Source of the DNA: Flavobacteriaceae bacterium
Lineage (GTDB): Bacteria; Bacteroidota; Bacteroidia; Flavobacteriales; Flavobacteriaceae
Reading direction: 5' to 3'
Length of the DNA stretch: 46,067 nt
Assembly: GCA_024635765.1 (NCBI GenBank)
Contig: JAGXIE010000005.1
Coordinates: 1 to 46,067 of the forward strand
Shown piece after piece: positions 34,532 through 43,697 of this stretch. The notes under the pieces are model-generated. The model saw only the letters and a program-made list of their open reading frames with translations. It was not told where the DNA came from and did no database searches. A program made the translations under genes and the position numbers. The stretch's first letter is position 1. Each line of letters opens with the position of its first letter.

Positions 34532-37500
34532 TTATTGCTTTACTAGGTTTTCCTGTTCTAATCTGATGAGTGCTTGCTTATATTCTTCCGGCAAGACTTT
34601 AATGAATTTTGGTAATTGTGTTTGCCAATTTTCGAGTATTCTCTGTGCCAACGGACTTAAAGTTGCATTATAATGATTTTCGATAAGTCCTTTTAGTTCG
34701 TTAATATCTTCTATTTCAACAACAGGTTCCAAATTCAATCCTTCCAAATTGCAATTGTTTTTGAAGGTACTATTCCTATCATAAACATACGCAATACCTC
34801 CACTCATTCCTGCTCCAAAATTCCGTCCTACTTCTCCAAGAACCACTGCTCTTCCACCTGTCATATATTCACAACCATGGTCACCAATCCCTTCGACAAC
34901 GGCTATCGCGCCAGAATTCCGAACACAGAACCTCTCACCAGCTTTTCCGTTGATATAGGCTTCGCCCGACGTCGCACCATATAATGCAACATTCCCGATG
35001 ATGACATTTTCTTCGGGAATAAGTGTTGAAGTATCAGGAACTTTCACTACTAATTTAGCTCCTGAAAGTCCTTTTCCTAAATAATCATTGGAATTTCCGT
35101 TGATGATTAGCGTCAAGCCCTTGGTAGCAAACGCACCAAAACTTTGACCTGCAGAACCTGTGAAATTAATTTTCAAAGTGTTTTCCGGAAGTCCTTGGGC
35201 ACCATAAATTTTCGAAATTTCATTACTCAAAATTGCTCCAAACGCACGGTCTCTATTATTGATTTTTGATTCCAAAACAGTTTTTTCCTTTCTAAAGATT
35301 GCAGGATGCGCTTGACGGATGATTTTAAAATCCAAAGCGGATTCCAAATTATGATTTTGTTTTTCTGTATTATATAGTTTGGTGCCTTCAGGGACGAGAA
35401 CTTGATGCAGGATTGGTGATAAATCCAAACCATTCGACTTATAAAAATCTATTGTTTTATTTCTGTTGAGTTTTTGCACCTGACCGACCATTTCGTCTAC
35501 AGTTCTAAAGCCCAATTCTGCCATAATCTCACGCAATTCCTGGGCCACGAAAAACATAAAGTTGACGACATGTTCCGGTTTCCCTTGGAATTTTTTACGC
35601 AATTCTGGGTTTTGTGTTGCTATTCCTACTGGACAGGTATTCAAGTGACAAACTCGCATCATAATGCAGCCAGAAGCCACTAAAGGGGCGGTTGCAAAAC
35701 CAAATTCTTCTGCACCTAACAAACAGGCAATAGCGACATCACGACCCGTTTTTAATTGTCCGTCACATTCCAAAACCACTCGGTTTCTCAAATTGTTCAT
35801 CACCAAAGTCTGTTGCGCTTCAGCCAAGCCCAATTCCCATGGCAATCCAGCATGTTTTAAAGATGTCAATGGTGTTGCTCCAGTACCACCATCATGGCCG
35901 GAAATTAATATGACGTCCCCTTTTGCCTTGGCAACACCTGCGGCAACTGTGCCAACACCAACTTCTGAAACCAGTTTCACATTGATTCTAGCATCGCGAT
36001 TGGCTGATTTTAAATCGTAAATGAGTTGTGATAAATCTTCAATAGAATAAATATCATGATGTGGCGGTGGCGAAATCAGTCCGACATAGGGTGTCGAATT
36101 TCTAGTTTTGGCAATTTCACGATTCACTTTTGGACCAGGCAACTGACCCCCTTCACCAGGTTTTGCACCTTGTGCCATTTTGATTTGGATTTCGGATGCA
36201 TTCGTCAGATAATTGGAAGTCACTCCAAATCGACCAGATGCTACTTGTTTTATTGCCGAATTTTTCCAATCGCCATTAGAATCCTTATAAAAGCGTTCTT
36301 CATCTTCCCCTCCTTCACCTGAATTGCTTTTGCCGCCAATACGGTTCATGGCAACTGCTAAATTTTCGTGTGCTTCCTTACTAATCGAACCGTAGGACAT
36401 CGCTCCCGTTTTAAAACGCTTGACGATTTCGGTCCAAGGCTCTACTTCTTCCAACGGAATTGGGTCATAATTTGTAAATTCAAAAAGACCGCGAATGGTC
36501 ATCAACTGTTTGGACTGTTCATTAACTAAATCGGAATACTCTTTGAAAGTTGCATGCTTATTGTTCCTTACCGATTCTTGCAGTTTGGCTACCGTTAAAG
36601 GGTTAAACGCATGTTTCTCTCCATTGCGTCGCCATTTATAATTCCCTCCAAATTCCAGGCCTAAATCAGCGTCAATCAAATGTTCATTATAAGCTTTTTG
36701 ATGACGTTTTGAGATTTCTTTTTCTATTTCCTGAAGACCAATACCCTGAATTCTGGTCACTGTATTTGGAAAAAAGGTGTTGACAAATTTTGAATTCAAT
36801 CCAATACATTCAAACAATTGCGAACCGCGATATGAATTGAGTGTTGAAATGCCAATTTTGTTCATCACTTTTAGAATCCCCATACCTATGGCGCGATTGT
36901 AGTTCCGGATGGCTTCAATGTAATCCATGCCCTCTATTTCTTTATGCTGAACTTGTTTTTGGACAATTTCATTAACTATGTAAGGATTGATGGCACTTGC
37001 ACCAAATCCAAACAGCAGAGCAAAATGATGGACTTCCCGGGGTTCGGCAGATTCAATTATGATACTGACTTTCGCTCGTTTTCCTATTTTATAAAGTTCA
37101 TGATTGACATAGGAGCAGGCCAACAATGCAGGAATAGGGGCCATTTTTTTATTCACTCCTCTATCTGAAAGTATGATGATATTGCCACCTGCATCAATGG
37201 CGTCAGAAGCTCGTTTTACCAAATGTTGCAAAGCACGTTCCAATTCATTTAAACCCTTATCCACTTCATACAAAATTGGGACAGTGGTGACCACGAAATC
37301 GGGATTTTGAGTGTAATTCTTTATTTTATCCAAATCATGCTTCGAGATGACCGGATTTTGGATTTTCAATTTACGGCACTGATCTTCATTGATCTTGAAA
37401 ATATTGGTGTCACTACCTAATGTAAGACTAATATCGGTTATCAATTTTTCACGAATACCATCCAAAGGTGGATTGGTCACTTGCGCAAAGAGTTGTTTGA

Positions 37501-39043
37501 AATAATTATAAATCAATTGAGGTTTTTCCGAAAGTACAGCAATAGGTGAATCATTACCCATAGAGCCAATTGGTTCTTTACCGGCTTGCGCCATCGGTTG
37601 AATGAGCACACTCATATCTTCCTCCGTATATCCAAAAACAATTTGACGCTTAGCGAGTGAGTCTTCCTTATGTTTTATCGGACCTTTTTTAGCTGGAATA
37701 TCTGCTAAATGCACTAAATTTTTATCCAACCATTCTTTATAAGGATGTTTCGAGACGATAGCTTCCTTAATTTCTTCATCATTGATGATTCTGCCTTGAT
37801 TCATATCCACCAAAAACATTTTGCCCGGCTCTAAACGACCATGGCGTTCTACGTTCTTAGGGTCAATATCAATAACACCAATTTCCGATGACATAATCAC
37901 ATATCCATCTTTGGTGACGGAATAGCGTGATGGTCGTAAACCGTTTCTGTCCAATAATGCACCAATATAATTACCGTCGGTAAAAGGAATGGAAGCTGGA
38001 CCATCCCAAGGTTCCATGATGCACGAATTGTATTCGTAAAATGCTTTTTTGCCTTGCGACATATCAGGGTTCTTTTCCCAAGCTTCTGGCACGAGCATCA
38101 TCATCACTTCAGGAAGCGAACGTCCCGTCATCAGCAATAATTCCACAACCATGTCCATTTGTGCTGAATCAGATTTACCTGGAAGGATAATTGGGAATAT
38201 ACTTTTGAGTTCATCCCCAAACCAATCACTTTCCATTAATTCTTGTCTCGATAATGTTCTCGATACATTTCCACGAAGTGTATTGATTTCCCCATTGTGG
38301 CACATGTACCTGAACGGCTGTGCCAAATCCCAAGTCGGAAATGTATTCGTGGAAAATCGCTGATGCACAAGAGCCAAACGAGTGACTAATGAAGGATCTT
38401 GCAAATCTTTATAGTACAATTTAATATCCTCTGGAATCAGTAAGCCTTTAAAAATTATGGTTTTTGTTGAAAGGCTTGGTAAGTAAAAGCGTGAACTCTC
38501 AGACAGTTTTGAATTGTAAATGTGATGTTCTGATTGTTTTCTGGCAGTAAATAACTTTAAGTTAAATTCAAAATCAGTTTGATTTTTATCAGATTTACCC
38601 ACAAACACTTGTTTAACAAAAGGTTCACTTTCTGCAGAGATCCGGCCCAATACAGATGCATCTACCGGTACATTTCGCCAACCTAAAATTTGCAAGCCTT
38701 GTCCTTCTATATAATGTTCAAATTTCTCAATGCAATAAATCCTTTGGTTTTCACGCTTTGGCAAAAACACGTTACTAACTGCATATTCACCAAACTTTGG
38801 TAGATTGAAGTCACAATGTTCCACAAAGAATTCATGGGGAATGTCAATTAAAATCCCAGCACCATCACCTGTTTTTCCATCCGAACTCACGGCACCACGA
38901 TGCTCCAATTTTTCGAGGATCTCGAGAGCTTTGTGTATAATTCCATTGGATTTATTTCCTTTAAGGCTGCATATGAATCCTGCGCCACAGTTATCATGTT
39001 CAAATTCTGGCAAATAGAGCCCTTGTTTCTTCAGCATATTCAT
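34532..39043 (-). CDS. gltB: Glutamate synthase large subunit
   Basis: Makes two glutamates from glutamine and 2-oxoglutarate. The class II amidotransferase Cys (about residue 19, EHDNCGAGFICS) would be exposed by removal of a short propeptide. The glutaminase domain covers about residues 19-430. The FMN/synthase domain is in the middle (KTGAMSYGSISKEAHE, SGEGGEDEERF, LISGHDGGTGATPLTS). The 3Fe-4S cysteines lie in CHLNTCPVGIATQ, and the C-terminal beta-helix has GGRAVVLGEVGRNFGAGMSGG. About 1503 residues. ATG at 39043 or 39037 are both plausible starts; a TTG at 39046 is less likely. Confidence 0.96.
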   Translation of the reverse strand: MNMLKKQGLYLPEFEHDNCGAGFICSLKGNKSNGIIHKALEILEKLEHRGAVSSDGKTGDGAGILIDIPHEFFVEHCDFNLPKFGEYAVSNVFLPKRENQRIYCIEKFEHYIEGQGLQILGWRNVPVDASVLGRISAESEPFVKQVFVGKSDKNQTDFEFNLKLFTARKQSEHHIYNSKLSESSRFYLPSLSTKTIIFKGLLIPEDIKLYYKDLQDPSLVTRLALVHQRFSTNTFPTWDLAQPFRYMCHNGEINTLRGNVSRTLSRQELMESDWFGDELKSIFPIILPGKSDSAQMDMVVELLLMTGRSLPEVMMMLVPEAWEKNPDMSQGKKAFYEYNSCIMEPWDGPASIPFTDGNYIGALLDRNGLRPSRYSVTKDGYVIMSSEIGVIDIDPKNVERHGRLEPGKMFLVDMNQGRIINDEEIKEAIVSKHPYKEWLDKNLVHLADIPAKKGPIKHKEDSLAKRQIVFGYTEEDMSVLIQPMAQAGKEPIGSMGNDSPIAVLSEKPQLIYNYFKQLFAQVTNPPLDGIREKLITDISLTLGSDTNIFKINEDQCRKLKIQNPVISKHDLDKIKNYTQNPDFVVTTVPILYEVDKGLNELERALQHLVKRASDAIDAGGNIIILSDRGVNKKMAPIPALLACSYVNHELYKIGKRAKVSIIIESAEPREVHHFALLFGFGASAINPYIVNEIVQKQVQHKEIEGMDYIEAIRNYNRAIGMGILKVMNKIGISTLNSYRGSQLFECIGLNSKFVNTFFPNTVTRIQGIGLQEIEKEISKRHQKAYNEHLIDADLGLEFGGNYKWRRNGEKHAFNPLTVAKLQESVRNNKHATFKEYSDLVNEQSKQLMTIRGLFEFTNYDPIPLEEVEPWTEIVKRFKTGAMSYGSISKEAHENLAVAMNRIGGKSNSGEGGEDEERFYKDSNGDWKNSAIKQVASGRFGVTSNYLTNASEIQIKMAQGAKPGEGGQLPGPKVNREIAKTRNSTPYVGLISPPPHHDIYSIEDLSQLIYDLKSANRDARINVKLVSEVGVGTVAAGVAKAKGDVILISGHDGGTGATPLTSLKHAGLPWELGLAEAQQTLVMNNLRNRVVLECDGQLKTGRDVAIACLLGAEEFGFATAPLVASGCIMMRVCHLNTCPVGIATQNPELRKKFQGKPEHVVNFMFFVAQELREIMAELGFRTVDEMVGQVQKLNRNKTIDFYKSNGLDLSPILHQVLVPEGTKLYNTEKQNHNLESALDFKIIRQAHPAIFRKEKTVLESKINNRDRAFGAILSNEISKIYGAQGLPENTLKINFTGSAGQSFGAFATKGLTLIINGNSNDYLGKGLSGAKLVVKVPDTSTLIPEENVIIGNVALYGATSGEAYINGKAGERFCVRNSGAIAVVEGIGDHGCEYMTGGRAVVLGEVGRNFGAGMSGGIAYVYDRNSTFKNNCNLEGLNLEPVVEIEDINELKGLIENHYNATLSPLAQRILENWQTQLPKFIKVLPEEYKQALIRLEQENLVKQ

Positions 39044-39477
39044 CAATTTTGAAGGTCAATATAACCTCATTTTCAAATAAATATAAGTGGTTGTTTTGAA
39101 TAAATAAAAAAGCAGAAGAACTTTTTCGGTATTGCCATTCAGACGTCTATAAATCTGTAAAATCCATAATGAGATGGTGTTTTTCTACGAATTCATCAAT
39201 AATAAATAATTAGTAAAATCAAAATTTTGCTGAATTATGTTCAAGATAAATTGCAAAACCATTCATTTTTTTCATCAAAAAATCACATTTCATGATTATT
39301 ACATAAAATCTTTATTTCTGAATTCTTAAAAAAACTTAATAATTTAATTCATACCCTTAAAAAAATAGGGGTTAATTCTTTAAAATGATAAAAATATCTA
39401 ATTTGACCCCTTTTTGTTGAGGGTTATTTGAAATAATGTATAGATTTGGCGACAACTAACTAAAAAATTAATTAATT
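39044..39477. other. Divergent intergenic region between gltB and the ammonium-uptake operon
   Basis: About 430 nt of AT-rich sequence without a recognisable gene. The gltB side shows no convincing TAnnTTTG. The right end holds an imperfect inverted repeat (39361-39376 with 39401-39416: AGGGGTTAA against TTGACCCCT, A/T-rich flanks) that abuts the promoter below. It is a candidate operator for nitrogen control. Confidence 0.5.
39414..39448 (+). promoter_or_regulatory. Bacteroidetes-type promoter for the porin-glnK-amtB operon
   Basis: A perfect TAnnTTTG (TAGATTTG, 39441-39448) with TTG at 39417-39419 (21-nt spacer), ending 29 nt before the start codon. Confidence 0.6.
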
Positions 39478-40509
39478 ATGAAGTCAAAAATTACTCTCGC
39501 ATTTTTAGCTTTTTCAATGGTGTTGTTTGCACAAGAAGAAGAAACCGAAAAAAAATTCACCATTAGTGGTAGTGTTGATGCCTATTTCAGAACAAATTTA
39601 ACTGGACCAAATGAAGCTTTTGAAGATGGCGATGGAAATACTTTTTTCCTTAATCCTGGCACCTCTTTTGCCAATAGAAGCGGTTTTAGTCTTGGTATGG
39701 CAAATGCCATTTTTAAATATGAAGGCTCAAAAGTAGGGTTTGTTGCCGATTTAGTTTTTGGACCTAGAGGAGAAGACGCTGTATTCTTATCTACCGGCTC
39801 AAGCAACATAGTCAACCAACTCTATGCTTACTGGAATGTAAGCGACAAAATAACCTTAACGATGGGTAACTTCAACACATTTCTTGGTTATGAGGTCATA
39901 TCACCAGTAGATAATTTTAATTACAGTACATCCTATATGTTCTCTAATGGACCTTTTTCTCATACTGGACTGAAAGCTGACATTGCTCTTTCTGATGACT
40001 TTTCTCTATTGCTAGCAATTATGAACAGTACAGATTATACAGAAATCAATTTAGACGGAAGTTACACGTTTGGCGCACAACTCGGTTATAAAGATCAATA
40101 TTTGAATCTTATTTATGGTAACCAAACCGGAGCTAGTGACGCAACTTTTCAAATAGATTATACTGGTGGCGCGAATATATCTAACGCCTTTTTTTTAGGA
40201 GTAAATGCAACTTATAACGACACCGATGGTAGCGGATTTTATGGTGCCGCACTTTACCCACAATACACTGTGTCAGAAAAACTAGGATTGGGACTTCGTG
40301 GAGAATATTTTGGTTTTCATAACGACGGGTTTGATGATGAAACTGTTTTTGCAGCAACCTTATCAGCTAATTACAGAATTGAAGATTTAACGATCATCCC
40401 AGAAGTACGTTTGGACAGCTGGTCTAGTGATGTTTATTTTGATAATGACTTAATGCCAACAAAAAGTTTAGCGTCATTTTTAATTGCCGCAGTTTACAAA
40501 TTTAACTAA
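39478..40509 (+). CDS. Outer-membrane beta-barrel protein (BBP2/OmpL-like porin)
   Basis: A 343-residue protein with a signal peptide (about residues 1-19: MKSKITLAFLAFSMVLFA, then Q). After a short acidic linker there are repeated amphipathic beta strands: FTISGSVDAYFRTN, SGFSLGMANAIFKYEG, ITLTMGNFNTFLGYEVISP and NAFFLGVNATYND, ending in an aromatic-containing strand (LIAAVYKFN). The STSYMFSNGPFSHTGLKADI segment is typical of the putative beta-barrel porin-2 family. It is the first gene of an operon with glnK and amtB, so it probably lets ammonium or small nitrogen compounds cross the outer membrane. That role is inferred from context. Confidence 0.82.
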   Translation: MKSKITLAFLAFSMVLFAQEEETEKKFTISGSVDAYFRTNLTGPNEAFEDGDGNTFFLNPGTSFANRSGFSLGMANAIFKYEGSKVGFVADLVFGPRGEDAVFLSTGSSNIVNQLYAYWNVSDKITLTMGNFNTFLGYEVISPVDNFNYSTSYMFSNGPFSHTGLKADIALSDDFSLLLAIMNSTDYTEINLDGSYTFGAQLGYKDQYLNLIYGNQTGASDATFQIDYTGGANISNAFFLGVNATYNDTDGSGFYGAALYPQYTVSEKLGLGLRGEYFGFHNDGFDDETVFAATLSANYRIEDLTIIPEVRLDSWSSDVYFDNDLMPTKSLASFLIAAVYKFN

Positions 40510-40526
40510 CTATAAATGCTAATACA

Positions 40527-40865
40527 ATGAAAAAAATCGAAGCAATCATCAGAAAATCCAAGTTTTCTGATGTTAAAAAAGAGTTACACGATGTAGGTGT
40601 AAATTTCTTCTCCTATTGGGACGTAACCGGATTAGGCAATGAAAAGGAAGGCCATGTTTACAGAGGCGTTTCTTATAGCACTAGTGACATTCAAAGACGC
40701 TATCTATCGATCGTAGTGAATGACGAATTTGAAGAAGTCGCAATTAAAGCAATTTTAAAGGCCGGTTCTACTGGTGAAGTTGGTGACGGTAAAATCTTTG
40801 TCTCATCTATTGACGAAGTATATAGAATACGGACAGGTGAAAAAGGTGGACAAACCTTAAAATAA
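40527..40865 (+). CDS. glnK: PII nitrogen-regulatory protein with atypical T-loop
   Basis: A 112-residue PII trimer subunit expected to bind AmtB and report 2-oxoglutarate and ATP/ADP. It starts MKKIEAIIRKSKFSDVKKEL; the C-terminal signature is GEVGDGKIFVSSIDEVYRIRTG. The T-loop reads GLGNEKEGHVYRGVSY. Compared with E. coli GlnB, it is one residue shorter, Arg38 and Gln39 are Asn38 and Glu39, and Tyr51 aligns with Y50. R46, equivalent to the Arg that plugs the AmtB pore, is kept. Since Gln39 contacts Mg-ATP-2-oxoglutarate, ligand response may differ. It sits 17 nt after the porin gene and 22 nt before amtB. Confidence 0.93.
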   Translation: MKKIEAIIRKSKFSDVKKELHDVGVNFFSYWDVTGLGNEKEGHVYRGVSYSTSDIQRRYLSIVVNDEFEEVAIKAILKAGSTGEVGDGKIFVSSIDEVYRIRTGEKGGQTLK

Positions 40866-40887
40866 CTAACTAATCAATTTAATTATT

Positions 40888-42129
40888 ATGGAATTACTTA
40901 CTACAAATAACGTATGGATGATGATCTGTACAGCACTCGTTTTTTTCATGCATTTAGGTTTTGCATTTCTAGAAATCGGGTTAACACGTCAAAAAAACAC
41001 CATTAATATCTTATTCAAAAACATATTTATTATTTGTATCGGATTATTGCTTTATTGTTTGGTAGGCTTTAATTTGATGTATCCAGGATTTGAAGATGGC
41101 GCTTCCGGATTTTTAGGATTTGCCGGTTTTGGACTGGACGCACCACTTGCAGCTGATGGAAGTCTCGATTTAGCTTATAACGAAGGTTATACTTATTGGA
41201 CAGATTTCTTATTCCAAGGCATGTTTGCAGCGACAGCTGCAACTATTGTTTCCGGTGCTGTAGCCGAACGAATGAAAATTGGTGCTTTTATGATTTTTAC
41301 AATCATTTATGTTGGATTGATATATCCAATTGCTGGTTCTTGGAAATGGGGTGGAGGTTTTCTTCAAACATTGGAAACACCATTTTACGACTTTGCAGGT
41401 TCTACTTTAGTACATTCTGTTGGAGGTTGGGCAGCGTTGATCGCTGTTGCCTTATTGGGAGCTAGAATTGGTAAATTCAAGGACGGTAAACCCCAAGCGA
41501 TACCAGGTCACAATATACCTTTAGCAACTGCCGGAGTATTGATCTTATGGCTAGGTTGGTTCGGGTTTAATGGAGGTTCTGTTCTATCTGCAGATCCAGG
41601 TTTAACATCGATCACTCTCGTCACAACATGTTTAGCTGCCGCGGCAGGAGGTGTTGTTGCAGCACTATTTTCAACCATTCGTTATAAGAATTTAGACTTG
41701 ACGATGTTTCTTAACGGTATTTTAGGCGGCCTTGTGGGTATTACTGCAGGTGCAGATCAAATGAGTCCTGCAGACGCTATTTTAATCGGTAGTATTGCAG
41801 GGATTATAATCGTTCTTGGTGTAGCACTGATCGACAAGCTAAAGTTAGATGATCCCGTGGGCGCAATTGCAGTGCATTTAATTTGTGGCATTTGGGGAAC
41901 TTTAGCTGTAGGAATATTTGGAGCATTAGCCGGATTTGATCAACTCATCAGTCAATTGATTGGGGTTGCTTCTTATGCAGCAATATGTATTTCATCTACT
42001 TTTATCATACTATTTATTCTCAAGAAAACAATTGGCATAAGAGTTCCTGAAAAAGAAGAATTGGAAGGCCTCGATGCGCATGAACATGGCATGGATGCGT
42101 ATCCAGATTTTAGATTGAACGAACATTAA
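40888..42129 (+). CDS. amtB: Ammonium transporter
   Basis: An inner-membrane Amt/MEP/Rh channel of 413 residues with about 11 hydrophobic segments. The pore histidines appear as STLVHSVGGWAALIAV and GAIAVHLICGIWGTLAVG. The recruitment-vestibule and family block DFLFQGMFAATAATIVSGAVAERMK is present. The C-terminal tail (VPEKEELEGLDAHEHGMDAYPDF) is the cytoplasmic segment that contacts PII. It is directly downstream of glnK, the universal glnK-amtB pairing. A terminator follows. Confidence 0.97.
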   Translation: MELLTTNNVWMMICTALVFFMHLGFAFLEIGLTRQKNTINILFKNIFIICIGLLLYCLVGFNLMYPGFEDGASGFLGFAGFGLDAPLAADGSLDLAYNEGYTYWTDFLFQGMFAATAATIVSGAVAERMKIGAFMIFTIIYVGLIYPIAGSWKWGGGFLQTLETPFYDFAGSTLVHSVGGWAALIAVALLGARIGKFKDGKPQAIPGHNIPLATAGVLILWLGWFGFNGGSVLSADPGLTSITLVTTCLAAAAGGVVAALFSTIRYKNLDLTMFLNGILGGLVGITAGADQMSPADAILIGSIAGIIIVLGVALIDKLKLDDPVGAIAVHLICGIWGTLAVGIFGALAGFDQLISQLIGVASYAAICISSTFIILFILKKTIGIRVPEKEELEGLDAHEHGMDAYPDFRLNEH

Positions 42130-42151
42130 TATTAGTTAGTTTAATTTTGAT

Positions 42152-42190
42152 AAGTCTTCAGGTGTAAAAACTTGGAGGCTTTTCTTTTTT
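42152..42190 (+). terminator. Terminator after amtB
   Basis: Twelve-pair hairpin AAGTCTTCAGGT/ACTTGGAGGCTT (several G-U pairs) with loop GTAAAA, followed by TTTCTTTTTT. Confidence 0.85.
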
Positions 42191-42235
42191 AATTTGATAT
42201 AAGTTCTCTTTTTATAATAATAATATTATTATGTG

Positions 42236-42243
42236 TATTTTTG
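42236..42243 (+). promoter_or_regulatory. Candidate -7 element for metK
   Basis: TATTTTTG matches TAnnTTTG perfectly and would start transcription just before the riboswitch. No clear TTG lies at the right distance upstream; an AT palindrome (ATAATAATATTATTAT) lies there. Confidence 0.45.
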
Positions 42244-42256
42244 GCGCTGATTAATG

Positions 42257-42312
42257 ATTAAGAGGAAAGATTTGACTGATTGCAACCTCAATAAAAAATG
42301 CTAAAGGCAGTG
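42257..42312 (+). ncRNA. SAM-II riboswitch upstream of metK
   Basis: The order GAGG - GATTTGAC - TTGCAA - CCTC - AATAAAAAAT - GCTAAA - GGCAGT matches the SAM-II (metA motif) architecture. P1 is GAGG/CCTC, extended by ATT/AAT around an AA bulge. The loop has GATTT and TTGCAA. The 3' strand GCTAAAGGCAGT can form the pseudoknot by ACTG/CAGT and TTGC/GC-t-AA pairing. SAM-II elements control SAM and methionine genes, so metK fits. It should lower metK expression when SAM is high. Confidence 0.8.
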
Positions 42313-42372
42313 TAAACTACCTTCGACGCTCAACGTCAAATCGACTCTAACATACTATAACATAAGAAGACT

Positions 42373-43626
42373 ATGGCGTATTTATTTACATCAGAAAGTG
42401 TGTCTGAAGGACATCCAGACAAAGTTGCAGATCAGATCAGCGACGCTTTAATAGATAATTTTTTAGCTTTTGACAAAGAATCAAAGGTAGCTTGTGAGAC
42501 ACTTGTAACTACCGGTCAGGTTGTACTCGCGGGTGAAGTAAAATCAACTACCTATTTAGACGTTCAAAAAATAGCTAGGGATACGATCAATAAAATCGGA
42601 TATACTAAAAGTGAGTATATGTTTGATGGTAATTCATGTGGTGTATTTTCAGCAATTCATGAGCAATCAGAAGACATCAATCGCGGAGTAGATAGAGCTA
42701 GCAAAGAAGAGCAAGGTGCAGGTGACCAAGGAATGATGTTTGGTTACGCAACTCGCGAAACTGAAAATTTGATGCCTTTAGCATTGGATTTGTCTCATAG
42801 AATTTTGATTGAATTGGCTGCCTTGCGTCGTGAAAATAAAGAAATCACTTATTTACGCCCCGATTCAAAAAGTCAAGTGACCATTGAATATAGTGATGAT
42901 AATGTGCCACAGCGGATCGATGCTATCGTGGTTTCTACGCAACACGATGAATTTGACACTGAAGACGTGATGTTGGCAAAAATTAGAAAAGATATCGTTG
43001 ACATATTGATTCCTAGAGTGAAAGCTAAATTACCAGAACATATACAAGTCCTGTTCAATGAGAATATCACTTATCACATCAACCCAACGGGCAAGTTTGT
43101 AATTGGCGGCCCTCATGGCGATACTGGATTAACTGGTCGTAAGATTATCGTTGATACTTATGGAGGAAAAGGTGCTCATGGAGGAGGTGCATTCTCCGGA
43201 AAAGACCCAAGTAAAGTGGATAGAAGTGCTGCGTATGCAACACGTCATATTGCTAAAAATTTGGTTGCTGCAGGCTTATGTGATGAAATTTTGGTTCAAG
43301 TATCTTATGCGATAGGTGTTGTGAAACCAACCTCAATTTATGTTGAAACCTATGGAACGTGTCCATATAATTTAACGGATGGTGAGATCGCAGATAAAGT
43401 GGCTGAAATCTTTGATATGAGACCAGCGGCTATCGAAGAACGTTTAAAACTGCGCAATCCTATATATAGTGAAACTGCTGCCTATGGACATATGGGTAGA
43501 CAAAATGAAACTGTAACAAAGACTTTTAGCCAACCAAGTGGTGCAGATATCACTTTAGATGTGGAACTTTTTACTTGGGAAAAATTGGATTACGTAGAAA
43601 AAGTTAAAAAAGAATTTGGGTTGTAA
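42373..43626 (+). CDS. metK: S-adenosylmethionine synthetase
   Basis: Makes SAM from methionine and ATP. Signatures are [23 protein letters not shown] at the N-terminus, [13 protein letters not shown], and [21 protein letters not shown] with the following [19 protein letters not shown] loop. It has 417 residues, slightly longer than the E. coli enzyme (about 384). It is a single-gene unit between two terminators, about 60 nt after a SAM-II riboswitch, so its product probably represses it. Confidence 0.97.
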   Translation: MAYLFTSESVSEGHPDKVADQISDALIDNFLAFDKESKVACETLVTTGQVVLAGEVKSTTYLDVQKIARDTINKIGYTKSEYMFDGNSCGVFSAIHEQSEDINRGVDRASKEEQGAGDQGMMFGYATRETENLMPLALDLSHRILIELAALRRENKEITYLRPDSKSQVTIEYSDDNVPQRIDAIVVSTQHDEFDTEDVMLAKIRKDIVDILIPRVKAKLPEHIQVLFNENITYHINPTGKFVIGGPHGDTGLTGRKIIVDTYGGKGAHGGGAFSGKDPSKVDRSAAYATRHIAKNLVAAGLCDEILVQVSYAIGVVKPTSIYVETYGTCPYNLTDGEIADKVAEIFDMRPAAIEERLKLRNPIYSETAAYGHMGRQNETVTKTFSQPSGADITLDVELFTWEKLDYVEKVKKEFGL

Positions 43627-43646
43627 CACCTAAAATTATTATTAAT

Positions 43647-43678
43647 GAAAAACCTCAACGACATGTTGAGGTTTTTTT
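43647..43678. terminator. Bidirectional terminator between metK and the M28 peptidase gene
   Basis: AAAAACCTCAAC-GACAT-GTTGAGGTTTTTTT: a perfect long stem with a T-run on the plus strand and an A-run that serves the opposite strand. Confidence 0.9.
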
Positions 43679-43697
43679 ATTTGAGCATTTTGAGATC

